NCBI RefSeq assembly: GCF_902459525.1
Contig: NZ_LR699166.1
Coordinates: 218,501-282,500 of the forward strand
Source of the DNA: Sideroxydans sp. CL21
GTDB lineage: Bacteria > Pseudomonadota > Gammaproteobacteria > Burkholderiales > Gallionellaceae
Length of the DNA: 64,000 bases
Direction of reading: 5' to 3'
Shown: one piece after another, positions 1 to 8,368 of the stretch
Layout of the letters: each line of letters starts with the position of its first letter
Position numbering within the stretch: position 1 is the first letter of the stretch
Position numbers and translations under genes: made by a program
The notes under the pieces: model-generated
What the model saw: only the letters and a program-made list of their open reading frames with translations
Told to the model about the DNA's origin: nothing
Databases searched by the model: none

Positions 1-515
1 CGAAGCAGAACGTGCGCGTGCTGACCGTGCCGCTGTCCAACGCACACAACCAGTTCGACTTCAAGCGCGTCGGCGGCGGCCTGCTGGTGCAGACGCCGGA
101 CGTGCTGAACGTGCAGGCGTCGCAACTTAAAGTCGTGACCAAGGTACAGCCTACCAAAGAGCAATTGACCGACCTGCTGTTCGCCTGGCGCGTGGCGAAG
201 TATGTGAAGTCCAATGCCATCGTGTTCTGCAAGGACGGTCAGACGCTGGGCGTGGGTGCGGGGCAGATGAGCCGAGTGGATTCCACACGCATCGCCAGCA
301 TCAAGGCACAGAACGCAGGCCTCAGCCTGACGGGCTCCGTTGTCGCGTCCGATGCCTTCTTCCCGTTCCGCGATGGTCTGGACGTGCTGGCGACAGCAGG
401 CGCGAAAGCGGTCATCCAGCCCGGTGGTTCGATGCGCGACGAGGAAGTCATCGCCGCCGCCGACGAGCATGGGATTGCGATGGTGGTTACTGGCTTCCGT
501 CACTTCAGGCATTAA
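1..515 (+). CDS. purH: PurH, bifunctional AICAR formyltransferase/IMP cyclohydrolase (C-terminal part)
   Basis: Partial gene; the reading frame is open from base 3 and the start lies before the window. About 170 residues of the formyltransferase half are present. This half transfers a formyl group from 10-formyl-THF to AICAR, the penultimate step of purine synthesis, in the cytoplasm. Family signatures visible are [12 protein letters not shown] near the start, the [13 protein letters not shown] segment, SDAFFPF, and the C-terminal run from [12 protein letters not shown] to the final TGFRHFRH, which is the normal PurH end. purD, the usual partner, is on the same strand but 1.9 kb downstream, separated by AT-rich accessory genes. 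Confidence 0.97.
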   Translation, partial: KQNVRVLTVPLSNAHNQFDFKRVGGGLLVQTPDVLNVQASQLKVVTKVQPTKEQLTDLLFAWRVAKYVKSNAIVFCKDGQTLGVGAGQMSRVDSTRIASIKAQNAGLSLTGSVVASDAFFPFRDGLDVLATAGAKAVIQPGGSMRDEEVIAAADEHGIAMVVTGFRHFRH

Positions 516-558
516 ATATGGGCGAAAGGGCTACGCTTTTCAACCTTCCTTTGGTGTC

Positions 559-900
559 TCATAGGAAAGGCCTGACGAGAGCAACAGCTGAAACAATGAG
601 AGCAGAGAGCGCAATGAAGTTTGCGTGTCTGGAAAGAATAGTTTCTTTTTTGGCATTCAAACGACTTTCTAGTTCAGCCTCAGATGCGATACAACTAAAA
701 ATTGAATAGGGGCCAGAAGACTGCTCAGACGGGTCGTCAATATTGATTGAGACATCTTGTTTTACACACTCTTCAATTAGAAGTTGCTTGCGCGTAAGTA
801 GTGTAGTGACCATAAATGAGGAGAAGTCTGAGTTGCTTTTTTTGCGTCGCACAATGCCTACCCGTTGCAATGTCTGCTTAATGCATTTACATGGGTTCAT
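559..900 (-). CDS. Small hypothetical protein with C-terminal membrane segment
   Basis: A 113-aa protein read from ATG at 900, chosen over an upstream start because GGAG lies 8 nt before it. The N-terminus (MNPCKCIKQTLQ) is Cys- and Lys-containing, the middle is polar and Ser-rich, and the last ~20 residues (FIALSALIVSAVALV) form one hydrophobic helix, which suggests a tail-anchored inner-membrane protein. I recognise no family. The gene is AT-rich, lies antisense to its neighbours between purH and the Sel1 gene, and probably arrived with the rest of the 540-2340 insert. Whether it is expressed is uncertain. Confidence 0.5.
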   Translation of the reverse strand: MNPCKCIKQTLQRVGIVRRKKSNSDFSSFMVTTLLTRKQLLIEECVKQDVSINIDDPSEQSSGPYSIFSCIASEAELESRLNAKKETILSRHANFIALSALIVSAVALVRPFL

Positions 901-1143
901 GGTTTGATCTCCGGTTGGTTGATGTAGATTACAACGAGGCACAATATACAACTGAAACCCTAGCGTTTAGAACTGGTGATTCAGTCTGTCGATGGTAGTT
1001 AAAAGTTTTGAGCCACGAGAAAGATTTAATGACTATTCATGACTTGATAGTTACAAGTCCCATTTACGACATGGTACTTACAGGTATACGTAACGTTGCC
1101 GATTTAAATAGAACCTAAGCATGGGAAATAAAAGATAGAGAGA

Positions 1144-2085
1144 ATGAAAGTGAATCTTTTGCTAAAACATTTATTGTTGGTTTGTGGGTGTTTGTTTGCA
1201 TTGATTGGGCAAGCCGTTGCTGACCCGTTGTCAGATGCAAAACGTGCCTATAGTGCAAATGATTATGTAAAAGCAGCAAAATTACTCAGGAAGCTAGCAG
1301 AGAATGGGAATGCTTTAGCACAAGGATTGATTGGGGCAATGTATGTAGATGGAAAAGGTGTTCCACAAAATTACACTGAAGCCTTGAAGTGGCTTCGACT
1401 GGCAGAAAAACAAGGTGATGATGGCGCGCAATTCTACCTTGGAGGGGTGTATCTCAATGGACAAGGTGTTCCTCAGGATAATATTGAGGCAATGAAGCAT
1501 TACCGATTGGCCGCAGAACAGGGTAATAAATTTGCTCAGATAAACGTCGGCACGATGTACTTAAATGGCATAGGTATAACTCAAGATTACAAAGAAGCAG
1601 TGAAGTGGTTTCAACTTGCAGCGGGGCAGGGTGAAACTACAGCACAATTCAAGCTTGGGTCTTGTTATGAATATGGACGCGGGGTTCCTCAAGATTATAA
1701 GGAAGCGATGAAATGGTATCGGTTGGCCGCAGAACAGGGTGATGCATTAGCGCAATCACACCTTGGGCATATGTACGAAATTGGGCAAGGTGATTCTCAA
1801 AATTACAAAGAGGCTGTGAAGTGGTATCGATTGGCAGCTGAACAGGGTGACGCAGTAGGACAATACAGTCTCGGGGCGATGTACATAAATGGGCGTGGTG
1901 TCTCTCAAGATTATGTTTTGTCACACATGTGGATGAATATTGGGATAGCTAACGCGAATAGCGCAAATCAGCAGGAATTGAGTAAACCACGTGATTTGTT
2001 GGAGCATTCAATGACTGCACAGCAAATTGCTGAAGCGCAAGAACTTGCCAGAAAATGTATCGCTAATAAATTCAAGGGATGTTAG
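1144..2085 (+). CDS. Sel1-repeat (TPR-like) secreted protein
   Basis: A 313-aa protein with an N-terminal signal peptide (hydrophobic LLLKHLLLVCGCLFALIG, likely cleavage after QAVA), so probably periplasmic. From about residue 35 it is built of Sel1-like repeats of 36 residues, each with the pattern AQ..LG.MY..G.GV.QDY.EA.KW..LAAEQG; roughly six to seven full copies are visible. Such repeats fold as alpha-solenoids and mediate protein-protein contacts, sometimes in envelope signalling or host interaction. The specific partner cannot be read from sequence. DNA is clearly more AT-rich than the purine genes either side. Its 3' end overlaps the next small gene, suggesting co-transcription. Confidence 0.9.
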   Translation: MKVNLLLKHLLLVCGCLFALIGQAVADPLSDAKRAYSANDYVKAAKLLRKLAENGNALAQGLIGAMYVDGKGVPQNYTEALKWLRLAEKQGDDGAQFYLGGVYLNGQGVPQDNIEAMKHYRLAAEQGNKFAQINVGTMYLNGIGITQDYKEAVKWFQLAAGQGETTAQFKLGSCYEYGRGVPQDYKEAMKWYRLAAEQGDALAQSHLGHMYEIGQGDSQNYKEAVKWYRLAAEQGDAVGQYSLGAMYINGRGVSQDYVLSHMWMNIGIANANSANQQELSKPRDLLEHSMTAQQIAEAQELARKCIANKFKGC

Positions 2086-2327
2086 CGATGCCAACAAAAG
2101 TAATGAGTTCTGTAGGCTCGATTGTCGTAACAATTTTATTGGCGGCATTGTTTGCTATTCCCTCCGAAGCTTCAGAGCATGTTCGTGGGCACATGAGGAA
2201 GGATGGAAAATATGTTGCTCCGCACAATCGAACTAATGCCAACAAAACCCAAAGAGACAACTGGAGCAGCAAGGGCAACACTAATCCCTACACAGGAAAG
2301 CGCGGACAAAAAAATCCCAAAAAATAA
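2079..2327 (+). CDS. Small secreted basic protein of unknown function
   Basis: Up to 82 aa; two starts are possible (2079, overlapping the Sel1 gene by 7 nt, or ATG at 2088). A signal peptide is obvious (IVVTILLAALFAIPSEASE). The mature ~50 residues are basic and polar with HVRGHMRKDGKYVAPHNRT followed by an Asn/Lys/Gly-rich tail ending NPKK. I recognise the HVRGH..KDG.YV.PH.RT pattern from small proteobacterial exported proteins without assigned function. It probably forms a two-gene unit with the Sel1 protein. A GC hairpin follows. Confidence 0.7.
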   Translation: MLAMPTKVMSSVGSIVVTILLAALFAIPSEASEHVRGHMRKDGKYVAPHNRTNANKTQRDNWSSKGNTNPYTGKRGQKNPKK

Positions 2328-2334
2328 ACTCCCT

Positions 2335-2351
2335 GTGGGCATGCAGCCCAC
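2335..2351 (+). terminator. Hairpin after the Sel1/small secreted gene pair
   Basis: Perfect 6-bp stem GTGGGC/GCCCAC with a 5-nt ATGCA loop, directly downstream of the stop at 2327 and before purD. It lacks a good T-run, so it is a weak terminator or attenuator at best. Confidence 0.35.
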
Positions 2352-2376
2352 TATTACGATAATTTGAGGTTGTGTT

Positions 2377-3663
2377 ATGAAGATATTGGTAATAGGTAAC
2401 GGTGGTCGCGAACATGCTTTGGCCTGGCGTCTGGCGCAGGGCGCCAAGGTGCAGAAAGTGTATGTTGCACCGGGCAATGCGGGTACGGCGCTGGAAGAGG
2501 GCGTGGAAAACGTCGCGATCACCGCGATTCCGGATCTTATCGAGTTCGCTAAACGCGAGAACATCGAGCTCACCGTGGTCGGTCCGGAAGCGCCGCTGGC
2601 GGCGGGTGTGGTCGATGCGTTCCGTGCGGCAGGGCTCAAGATATTCGGCCCGACCAAGGCCGCGGCACAACTGGAATCCTCAAAGGATTTCGCCAAGCGT
2701 TTCATGACGCGCCACAACATTCCCACCGCGTTTTTCGAGACCTTCAGCGATATCGCGGCTGCGAAAGCTTATGTCGAGAAGCACGGCGCACCCATCGTCA
2801 TCAAGGCGGACGGCCTCGCAGCAGGCAAAGGCGTGGTGGTGGCGATGAGCAAGGACGAAGCGTTCGACGCCATCGACATGATGCTCTCCGACAACAAGCT
2901 CGGCGACGCCGGGGCGCGCGTGGTGATCGAAGAATTCCTGGAAGGCGAAGAGGCCAGCTTCATCGTCATGGTCGACGGCAAGAACGTGCTGGCGATGGCG
3001 ACCAGCCAGGATCACAAACGTTTGCAGGACAACGACCAAGGCCCCAACACCGGCGGCATGGGCGCATACTCTCCCGCGCCGGTGGTCACGCCGACCATCC
3101 ATGCCAAGGTGCTGCGCGAAGTCATCCAGCCGGTGGTGCGCGGCATGGAAAGCGAAGGCATCACCTACACCGGATTCCTGTATGCGGGCCTGATGATCTC
3201 GCCCGACGGCGGACTCAAGGTTCTGGAATTCAACTGCCGCATGGGCGATCCCGAAACGCAACCCATCATGCTGCGTTTGAAGAGCGATTTTTCCGCCATT
3301 GTCGAGCACGCCATCGACGGCACGCTCGACAAAGTCGAAGCGGAATGGGATCGACGCACCGCGCTGGGGGTGGTGATGGCTGCGGCCAATTATCCCGATA
3401 CGCCGCGCAAGGGCGACGTCATCACGGGGCTTCCCAATGGTCAGGGGGCGAAAAAGCTGGAAGACGCGCATGTGTTCCATGCCGGCACGGCCATGCAGGA
3501 CGGCAAGGTCGTCACCAACGGAGGACGGGTGCTGTGTGTGGTCGCGCTTGGGGATATGGTGAAAATGGCGCAGAAGCATGCGTATGACATCGCCGATACC
3601 ATCCACTTCGATGGCTGTCAGATGAGGCGGGATATCGGCTATCGCGCCATCGGACGCAAATAA
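2377..3663 (+). CDS. purD: Phosphoribosylamine-glycine ligase
   Basis: Full-length (428 aa) GAR synthetase, ATP-grasp family, joining phosphoribosylamine and glycine in de novo purine synthesis. Visible signatures are the N-terminal GNGGREHALAW (residues 7-17), the ATP-grasp phosphate-binding stretch KADGLAAGKG (143-152), DNDQGPNTGGMGAYSP (about 218-233) and the metal-binding EFNCRMGDPETQ (284-295). Start is ATG with GAGG upstream. In many betaproteobacteria purH and purD are adjacent; here they are separated by the AT-rich insert. Confidence 0.98.
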   Translation: MKILVIGNGGREHALAWRLAQGAKVQKVYVAPGNAGTALEEGVENVAITAIPDLIEFAKRENIELTVVGPEAPLAAGVVDAFRAAGLKIFGPTKAAAQLESSKDFAKRFMTRHNIPTAFFETFSDIAAAKAYVEKHGAPIVIKADGLAAGKGVVVAMSKDEAFDAIDMMLSDNKLGDAGARVVIEEFLEGEEASFIVMVDGKNVLAMATSQDHKRLQDNDQGPNTGGMGAYSPAPVVTPTIHAKVLREVIQPVVRGMESEGITYTGFLYAGLMISPDGGLKVLEFNCRMGDPETQPIMLRLKSDFSAIVEHAIDGTLDKVEAEWDRRTALGVVMAAANYPDTPRKGDVITGLPNGQGAKKLEDAHVFHAGTAMQDGKVVTNGGRVLCVVALGDMVKMAQKHAYDIADTIHFDGCQMRRDIGYRAIGRK

Positions 3664-3672
3664 TCCAAGTTT

Positions 3673-3692
3673 CCTCTCCCTCCGGGGGAGGG
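3673..3692. repeat. CCTCTCCC/GGGGAGGG palindromic repeat copy
   Basis: Short GC-rich palindrome CCTCTCCCTCC-GGGGGAGGG in the purD-tsaC gap, matching in style the longer copies at 22936-23051 and 60241-60280. These are dispersed intergenic repeats of the type common in proteobacterial genomes. Confidence 0.5.
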
Positions 3693-3717
3693 CTTCATCC
3701 GCAAGGGTTAGGCCGTG

Positions 3718-3744
3718 GTTGTAAGGGGCTAAAGCCCCAACAAC
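3718..3744 (+). terminator. Hairpin between purD and tsaC-like gene
   Basis: GTTG-(taa)-GGGGCT-aa-AGCCCC-(aa)-CAAC forms a stem with small internal bulges. There is no T-run, so it is a weak terminator or an mRNA-stabilising hairpin after purD. Confidence 0.4.
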
Positions 3745-3767
3745 TCACGCTCGGTTGGGGGAACAAG

Positions 3768-4325
3768 TTGCGCCAATTAGCTATACCTGCCAGACGACTC
3801 AAAGCCCACCTCAAGCGCGGCGGCATCATCGCCTATCCGACCGAGTCCTGCTATGGCTTGGGTTGCGATCCGGCCAATCGCAATGCCGTGCTGCGCATTC
3901 TCAAGCTCAAACAGCGCCCGCAGCGCAAAGGCCTCATCCTGATCGCATCGCACTACCGTCAAGTTGCACGCTACTTGTTGCCACTTGCTCCTGCCGATCA
4001 GGTCAAGTTGCAGCAATATGGCTCGCAAGCCGTTACTTGCCTGATGCCGACTCGCCATTCCGCCCCGCACTGGTTGCGCGGTGAACATGACACGCTGGCC
4101 GTGCGCCTTACCGCCCATCCAATTGCCAGGGGGCTCTGCCGCAGCGCAGGCAGTGCACTGGTTTCCACCAGTGCCAATCGCAGTGGACAACGCCCGACGA
4201 AAACTTATGCCGAATGCCAACGCTTATTCGGTGGAGCAGTGTGGGTATTGCGCGGGCGGGTGGGGAAACGCAAACAACCTTCCACAATTCGCGCATGGGC
4301 CGATGGTAAAATCATTCGAAAATAA
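3768..4325 (+). CDS. tsaC: L-threonylcarbamoyladenylate synthase (TsaC/YrdC type)
   Basis: A 185-aa YrdC-domain protein, the single-domain TsaC size. TsaC makes threonylcarbamoyl-AMP from threonine, bicarbonate and ATP for t6A37 modification of ANN-decoding tRNAs. Signatures are [17 protein letters not shown] (about 18-34), the KxR motif KQRPQRKGL (48-56) and [14 protein letters not shown] (133-147). The start is TTG at 3768 with GGGGG 7 nt upstream. Followed 23 nt later by hemF, probably in one transcript. Note that a TcdA homologue, which further modifies t6A, is encoded at 55555-56286. Confidence 0.92.
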   Translation: MRQLAIPARRLKAHLKRGGIIAYPTESCYGLGCDPANRNAVLRILKLKQRPQRKGLILIASHYRQVARYLLPLAPADQVKLQQYGSQAVTCLMPTRHSAPHWLRGEHDTLAVRLTAHPIARGLCRSAGSALVSTSANRSGQRPTKTYAECQRLFGGAVWVLRGRVGKRKQPSTIRAWADGKIIRK

Positions 4326-4348
4326 CAACGCATCAAACGGGAGAATAC

Positions 4349-5263
4349 ATGGATAGCGCAGCCGTCAAAGAATACCTGCTCGAACTGCAGGAGCTCATCG
4401 TCGAACGCCTGGAACAAGTGGACGGCAAGAAATTCCTGCGCGACAAATGGGAGCGTGCCAGCGGCAGCGGCGGCATCGGCAAGGGCGAAGGCATCAGTTG
4501 CCTGATCGAGGAAGGCAATGTACTGGAGCGTGGCGGCGTGGCGTTCTCGCATGTGCAGGGCGACAAGATGCCCGCATCGGCCACCGCGCACCGCCCCGAG
4601 CTGGCCGGCTGCAGCTGGGAGGCGATGGGCGTATCGCTGGTGATGCATCCGCGCAATCCTTATGCGCCGACCTCGCATGCCAACGTGCGCATGTTCATGG
4701 CGCACAAGCCCGACGGTGAAAAAGTGTTCTGGTTCGGCGGCGGCATGGACCTTACGCCTTACTACGGTTTCGAGGAAGATGCGAAACACTTCCACCAGAT
4801 CTGCAAGAACTCGCTGGCGCCGCTCAACCCTTCGTTGCATCCGCGCTTCAAGAAATGGTGCGACGATTACTTTTACCTCAAGCATCGCGGGGAGCCGCGC
4901 GGCATCGGCGGCATCTTCTTCGACGATCTGAGCGAACCGGATTTTGACAGCTGCTTCGCGATCCAGCAAAGTGTTGGCGACCACTACCTGTCGGCCTATG
5001 TGCCGTTGCTGGAAAAGCGCAAGGACACCCCCTACGGCGAACGCGAGCGCGATTTCCAGCTCTATCGTCGCGGCCGCTATGTCGAGTTCAACCTGGTCAT
5101 CGACCGCGGCACCATCTTCGGCCTGCAGTCGAACGGGCGTACCGAATCCATCCTGCTTTCCATGCCGCCGCTGGTGAAGTGGCGCTATGACTGGCATCCT
5201 GAAAAAGGTACGCCGGAAGCCGAGCTGTATGACAAGTATCTGGTGCCCAGGGATTGGGTGTGA
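4349..5263 (+). CDS. hemF: Coproporphyrinogen III oxidase, oxygen-dependent
   Basis: A 304-aa HemF that converts coproporphyrinogen III to protoporphyrinogen IX with O2 in heme synthesis; its presence indicates heme production under oxic or microoxic conditions. Signatures include [20 protein letters not shown] near residues 40-65, [15 protein letters not shown] (about 100-115), [28 protein letters not shown] and the [16 protein letters not shown] segment. ATG start with GGGAG 6 nt upstream. Length matches the bacterial family. Confidence 0.98.
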   Translation: MDSAAVKEYLLELQELIVERLEQVDGKKFLRDKWERASGSGGIGKGEGISCLIEEGNVLERGGVAFSHVQGDKMPASATAHRPELAGCSWEAMGVSLVMHPRNPYAPTSHANVRMFMAHKPDGEKVFWFGGGMDLTPYYGFEEDAKHFHQICKNSLAPLNPSLHPRFKKWCDDYFYLKHRGEPRGIGGIFFDDLSEPDFDSCFAIQQSVGDHYLSAYVPLLEKRKDTPYGERERDFQLYRRGRYVEFNLVIDRGTIFGLQSNGRTESILLSMPPLVKWRYDWHPEKGTPEAELYDKYLVPRDWV

Positions 5264-5283
5264 AGCAAATACAGGAGGCCACT

Positions 5284-5907
5284 ATGCAAGCTGGCAAAGA
5301 ACATTGGGAAACCGTCTATACAACCAAGGCCACCGACGAGGTGAGCTGGTTCCAGCCTCATGCCCAGTTGTCGCTGGATCTGATCAAGGCAGCCACTGCC
5401 AACAAGGATGCCGGCATCATCGACGTCGGCGGAGGTGCTTCGACGCTGGTGGATGACCTGCTGGCAGAGGGATACCGCGACCTGACAGTGCTCGATCTTT
5501 CTGCTGCAGCGCTGCATGCGGCGCGCCAGCGTCTGGGGATGCAGGAGAGCAAAGTGCGCTGGATCGAGGCGGATATCACCGACGTCGACCTGCCCGGCAA
5601 ACGTTATGATGTCTGGCACGACCGCGCGGTGTTCCACTTCCTGACAACACCGCAGCAACGCGATGCCTACGTGCGCACCGTGTTCAATGCGGTCAAGCCC
5701 GGAGGGCATGTCATCGTTGCCACGTTCGCAGAGGACGGGCCGCAGCAATGCAGCGGCCTACCAGTGATGCGCTACCGTGCGGACGAATTGCACGATCAGT
5801 TCGGCGATGCGTTCACCCTGCTGAAACACCAGAAGGAAGAGCATCACACGCCGGCGGGCAAGGTCCAGAAATTCGTCTATTGCTATTGCCGACGGATCAA
5901 TAGCTAA
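5284..5907 (+). CDS. Class I SAM-dependent methyltransferase
   Basis: A 207-aa protein starting at ATG 5284, chosen because a perfect AGGAGG lies 6 nt upstream. Motif I is IIDVGGGAS.LVDDLL (about residues 43-58), followed by LTVLDLS and a WIEADITD post-motif. The start KEHWETVYTTKATDEVSWFQ is typical of a small family of methyltransferases resembling thiopurine/tellurite-type enzymes, though the substrate cannot be assigned. The gene begins 20 nt after hemF, so the two are likely cotranscribed. Confidence 0.85.
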   Translation: MQAGKEHWETVYTTKATDEVSWFQPHAQLSLDLIKAATANKDAGIIDVGGGASTLVDDLLAEGYRDLTVLDLSAAALHAARQRLGMQESKVRWIEADITDVDLPGKRYDVWHDRAVFHFLTTPQQRDAYVRTVFNAVKPGGHVIVATFAEDGPQQCSGLPVMRYRADELHDQFGDAFTLLKHQKEEHHTPAGKVQKFVYCYCRRINS

Positions 5908-5940
5908 CAACCACGGCCAATTTTAGGCACGGCGACGATG

Positions 5941-6147
5941 CTATGCCTTGCGCCACTGATCCGGTTTTCCGCCTGGCGTATTGCGAACGCGTTCAACCAC
6001 GGGCGCGGCGCCGGGATTCAGTTCCTTGGCACGTTTGATTGCTTCAGCCTGCGTGGGCAAAACATCGCTGGCACGTTCCGAATTTGATTTCCTGACTGCA
6101 TAGTCACCCTCGGGGCGGCGTTCCACAAATAATCTTTTGTCGGTCAT
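5941..6147 (-). CDS. Small DUF2188-like protein
   Basis: A 68-aa basic cytoplasmic protein; start ATG 6147 is supported by AGGAG 7 nt upstream. The pattern KRLFVERRPEGDYAVRK...A..V..TQAEAI.RAKELNP resembles DUF2188 proteins: a short beta hairpin then one helix, read as hypothetical in most genomes. It stands alone between the methyltransferase (convergent) and moaA. No function is proposed. Confidence 0.65.
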   Translation of the reverse strand: MTDKRLFVERRPEGDYAVRKSNSERASDVLPTQAEAIKRAKELNPGAAPVVERVRNTPGGKPDQWRKA

Positions 6148-6328
6148 ATAAACTCCTGTTGGTATGTGTGCTTGCGAATATTTCGTACTCTGGTGGGACC
6201 GGCGCCTGAACGGCTTGTTCACCGGTACCCCAGAAAGAATCTTCGCACTTGGACAGAGTGCGCTCTGTGCGCTGATGCACAGATTGGGGACTTGCAGGAA
6301 AGGACTGGATGCCGCTACAGACCGGGCG

Positions 6329-7330
6329 TCATCCGCCGGTACGCGACATGAAACGCACGATGCTGGATGCGGGCTGGGTCAGATCGAAGGTATGGGCCTT
6401 GGGTTTGAGCCCGGCGGCCTGGGCGATCAGATCGCGCACGCGGCCTTCGTCACCCGCCCGCACCGCGGGCAGCAAGTCCACCATGCCCTCGTTGCCGAGA
6501 CAGGGAAACAATTCACCACGGGCAGTCACGCGCATCCGGTTGCAGTCCGCACAAAAGTTGTGCGAGTGCGGCGAGATGAAGCCGATGCGCGATTCGTGAC
6601 CCGATACGCGCCAATAGCGTGCCGGACCGCCCGTGCTTTCGACGCTGGGAAAAACCTCGAAATGCTGCTTCACCTGCTCCAGCATTTCGGTGTTGCTGTA
6701 GTAGGAATCGGCATGGTGATAGCCGGTCTCGCCAAGCGGCATCTGTTCGATGAAGCTGATGTCTATGCCGCGTGCCAATGCGAACCGGACCAGGTCATTC
6801 GCCTGGAGATGATTGATATCGCGGATCAGCACGGTATTCAGTTTGACGTGACGCGGTCCCCAAGCCTCTATCGCCGCGTCGATCCCCGCCAATACCTGGG
6901 GCAGATTCCCGGTCCTCGTGATGCGGTGGAAGGTGTCCGGCTCCAGGCTGTCCAGACTGATATTGACGCGGTCTATTCCCGCTTGCACCAACGGTTGCGC
7001 AAACTTCGCCAACTGCGAGCCGTTGGTTGTGATCGTCAATTCGCGCAACCCGGCAAGCTCGCGTATGCGCGAGGCCAGCCATGGCAGGTCTTTTCGCGTC
7101 AGCGGTTCGCCGCCGGTGAGGCGGATCTTGTCGACTCCCAGCCCGACGAAAGTCTTGGCGACTTGCAGGCACTCTTCCAGCGACAGTATTTCGCTGCGCG
7201 GGAGGAATTCCATCTTCTCGGACATGCAATACGTGCAGCGAAAATCGCAGCGGTCGGTCACCGACAAACGCAGGTATTTTACTTTCCTGCCGAATGTGTC
7301 TTGTATGTCATTCACGGCCATTGCTCCCAT
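6329..7330 (-). CDS. moaA: GTP 3',8-cyclase, molybdenum cofactor synthesis
   Basis: A radical SAM enzyme of up to 333 aa that converts GTP to 3',8-cyclo-7,8-dihydro-GTP, the first step of molybdopterin synthesis. The SAM-cluster motif is CDFRCTYC (about residues 30-37); the GGEPL SAM-binding motif follows. The second cluster ligands are in CADCNRMRVTARGELFPC near the C-terminus, and the protein ends in the conserved Gly-Gly. A GTG at 7315 has a better-spaced GGGAG than the first ATG at 7330, so the true start may be 5 codons in. Last gene of the fds operon, which fits since formate dehydrogenase needs this cofactor. Confidence 0.97.
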   Translation of the reverse strand: MGAMAVNDIQDTFGRKVKYLRLSVTDRCDFRCTYCMSEKMEFLPRSEILSLEECLQVAKTFVGLGVDKIRLTGGEPLTRKDLPWLASRIRELAGLRELTITTNGSQLAKFAQPLVQAGIDRVNISLDSLEPDTFHRITRTGNLPQVLAGIDAAIEAWGPRHVKLNTVLIRDINHLQANDLVRFALARGIDISFIEQMPLGETGYHHADSYYSNTEMLEQVKQHFEVFPSVESTGGPARYWRVSGHESRIGFISPHSHNFCADCNRMRVTARGELFPCLGNEGMVDLLPAVRAGDEGRVRDLIAQAAGLKPKAHTFDLTQPASSIVRFMSRTGG

Positions 7331-7340
7331 AAGTCGAACG

Positions 7341-7562
7341 TCAGCCGGCCTTCTTTACCAGCAGGAAAGCTTCCCGCACCATCGGTGACAGCTCCACATC
7401 GCCGGCATCACCGATATGCTGGAGCATTGCCGCGCGCATGCGCGGGTCCCAGCTTCTCTGGATATGTGCGGCAATATCTTTTACCGCCTGTTCATGGTTG
7501 GGCATGGCTTCGAAGAAAGCGCCGATCTGGTTGGCCATCTTGATCAGGTTGGGAATATTCAT
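7341..7562 (-). CDS. fdsD: Formate dehydrogenase delta subunit
   Basis: A 73-aa FdsD-type protein, the small subunit encoded at the end of NAD-dependent fds operons. The sequence IPNLIKMANQIGAFFEAMP..EQAV.DIA.HI...WDPRMR is the family pattern (MANQI.xF and WDPRMR are conserved). It is thought to assist maturation or stability of the molybdenum subunit. The start overlaps the fdhD stop by 4 nt (ATGA), showing translational coupling. Confidence 0.93.
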   Translation of the reverse strand: MNIPNLIKMANQIGAFFEAMPNHEQAVKDIAAHIQRSWDPRMRAAMLQHIGDAGDVELSPMVREAFLLVKKAG

Positions 7563-8368
7563 AGATTGCTTCCTTGCAGGCGTTTTGCGTGAGTATAGAT
7601 CGAGCAGTTGGCGCCGCGTAAAAAGCCGACCAGAGTGAGATTGAGCTTGTCTGCCAGGCGTATTGCAGCCGCGGTCGGTGCCGAAACGGCAGCGAGGATG
7701 CCATAGCCCATCGCTGCAGATTTCTGCACCATCTCGAAACTGGCGCGGCTGGTGATGAGCAAAGCTCCTTCGGGAACTGCATCGATACCTGCCAGCGCGC
7801 CCAGTGTCTTGTCCAGCGCATTGTGGCGGCCGACATCCTCGCGCACCTGGCTGATGCTGCCGTCGGCAGAGACATGGCAGGCGGCATGCACGGCACCTGT
7901 CGTCTGCTGCAATTGCTGTTGAGCCGGCAAGCGGCGCATACCTTCATGCAGCGCGGCGAGAGGAAAGGGGGTGCTATCAGCTACGGGCGGCAGATCGCGC
8001 ATGACCTGGGTCAGGCTTTCCGCACCACACAAACCGCAGCCCGTGCGCCCGGCCAGGCTGCGGCGGCGTTCCTTGAGGCGGGCGAAGGCGCCGCCCGCGA
8101 TCTCCAGATGCAGGGTGATTCCTTCTTCCGCTTCCTCGATCTCGATGTCGAACACTTCACTGCGCCGTTCCACGATGCCTTCAGTCAGGCTGAAGCCAAG
8201 TGCGAAGTCCTTGAGGTCGGCGGGTGTGGCCAGCATCACCGTGTGCGAAATACCGTTGTACTCCAGGGCCACCGGTACTTCTTCTGCCACGGTGTCGACT
8301 TGGGAAGCACTTCCGGTACGCTGAACCGTCAGCTGTGTTTTCGCCGGCATGTTTTCGAGAACGATCAT
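7559..8368 (-). CDS. fdhD: Formate dehydrogenase accessory sulfurtransferase FdhD (FdsC)
   Basis: A 269-aa FdhD/FdsC family protein that passes sulfur from a cysteine desulfurase to the bis-MGD cofactor and delivers it to formate dehydrogenase. The catalytic CxxC is visible in GRTGCGLCGAESL near the middle; GRHNALDK and LLITSRASFEMVQK are also family signatures. The start overlaps the fdsA stop by 4 nt and the stop overlaps fdsD, placing it firmly inside the fds operon. Confidence 0.97.
   Translation of the reverse strand: MIVLENMPAKTQLTVQRTGSASQVDTVAEEVPVALEYNGISHTVMLATPADLKDFALGFSLTEGIVERRSEVFDIEIEEAEEGITLHLEIAGGAFARLKERRRSLAGRTGCGLCGAESLTQVMRDLPPVADSTPFPLAALHEGMRRLPAQQQLQQTTGAVHAACHVSADGSISQVREDVGRHNALDKTLGALAGIDAVPEGALLITSRASFEMVQKSAAMGYGILAAVSAPTAAAIRLADKLNLTLVGFLRGANCSIYTHAKRLQGSNL

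Noticed and set aside
6164..7543. A 459-codon plus-strand frame across moaA
   Set aside because: Antisense to moaA and fdsD with no recognisable domain and no ribosome binding site.
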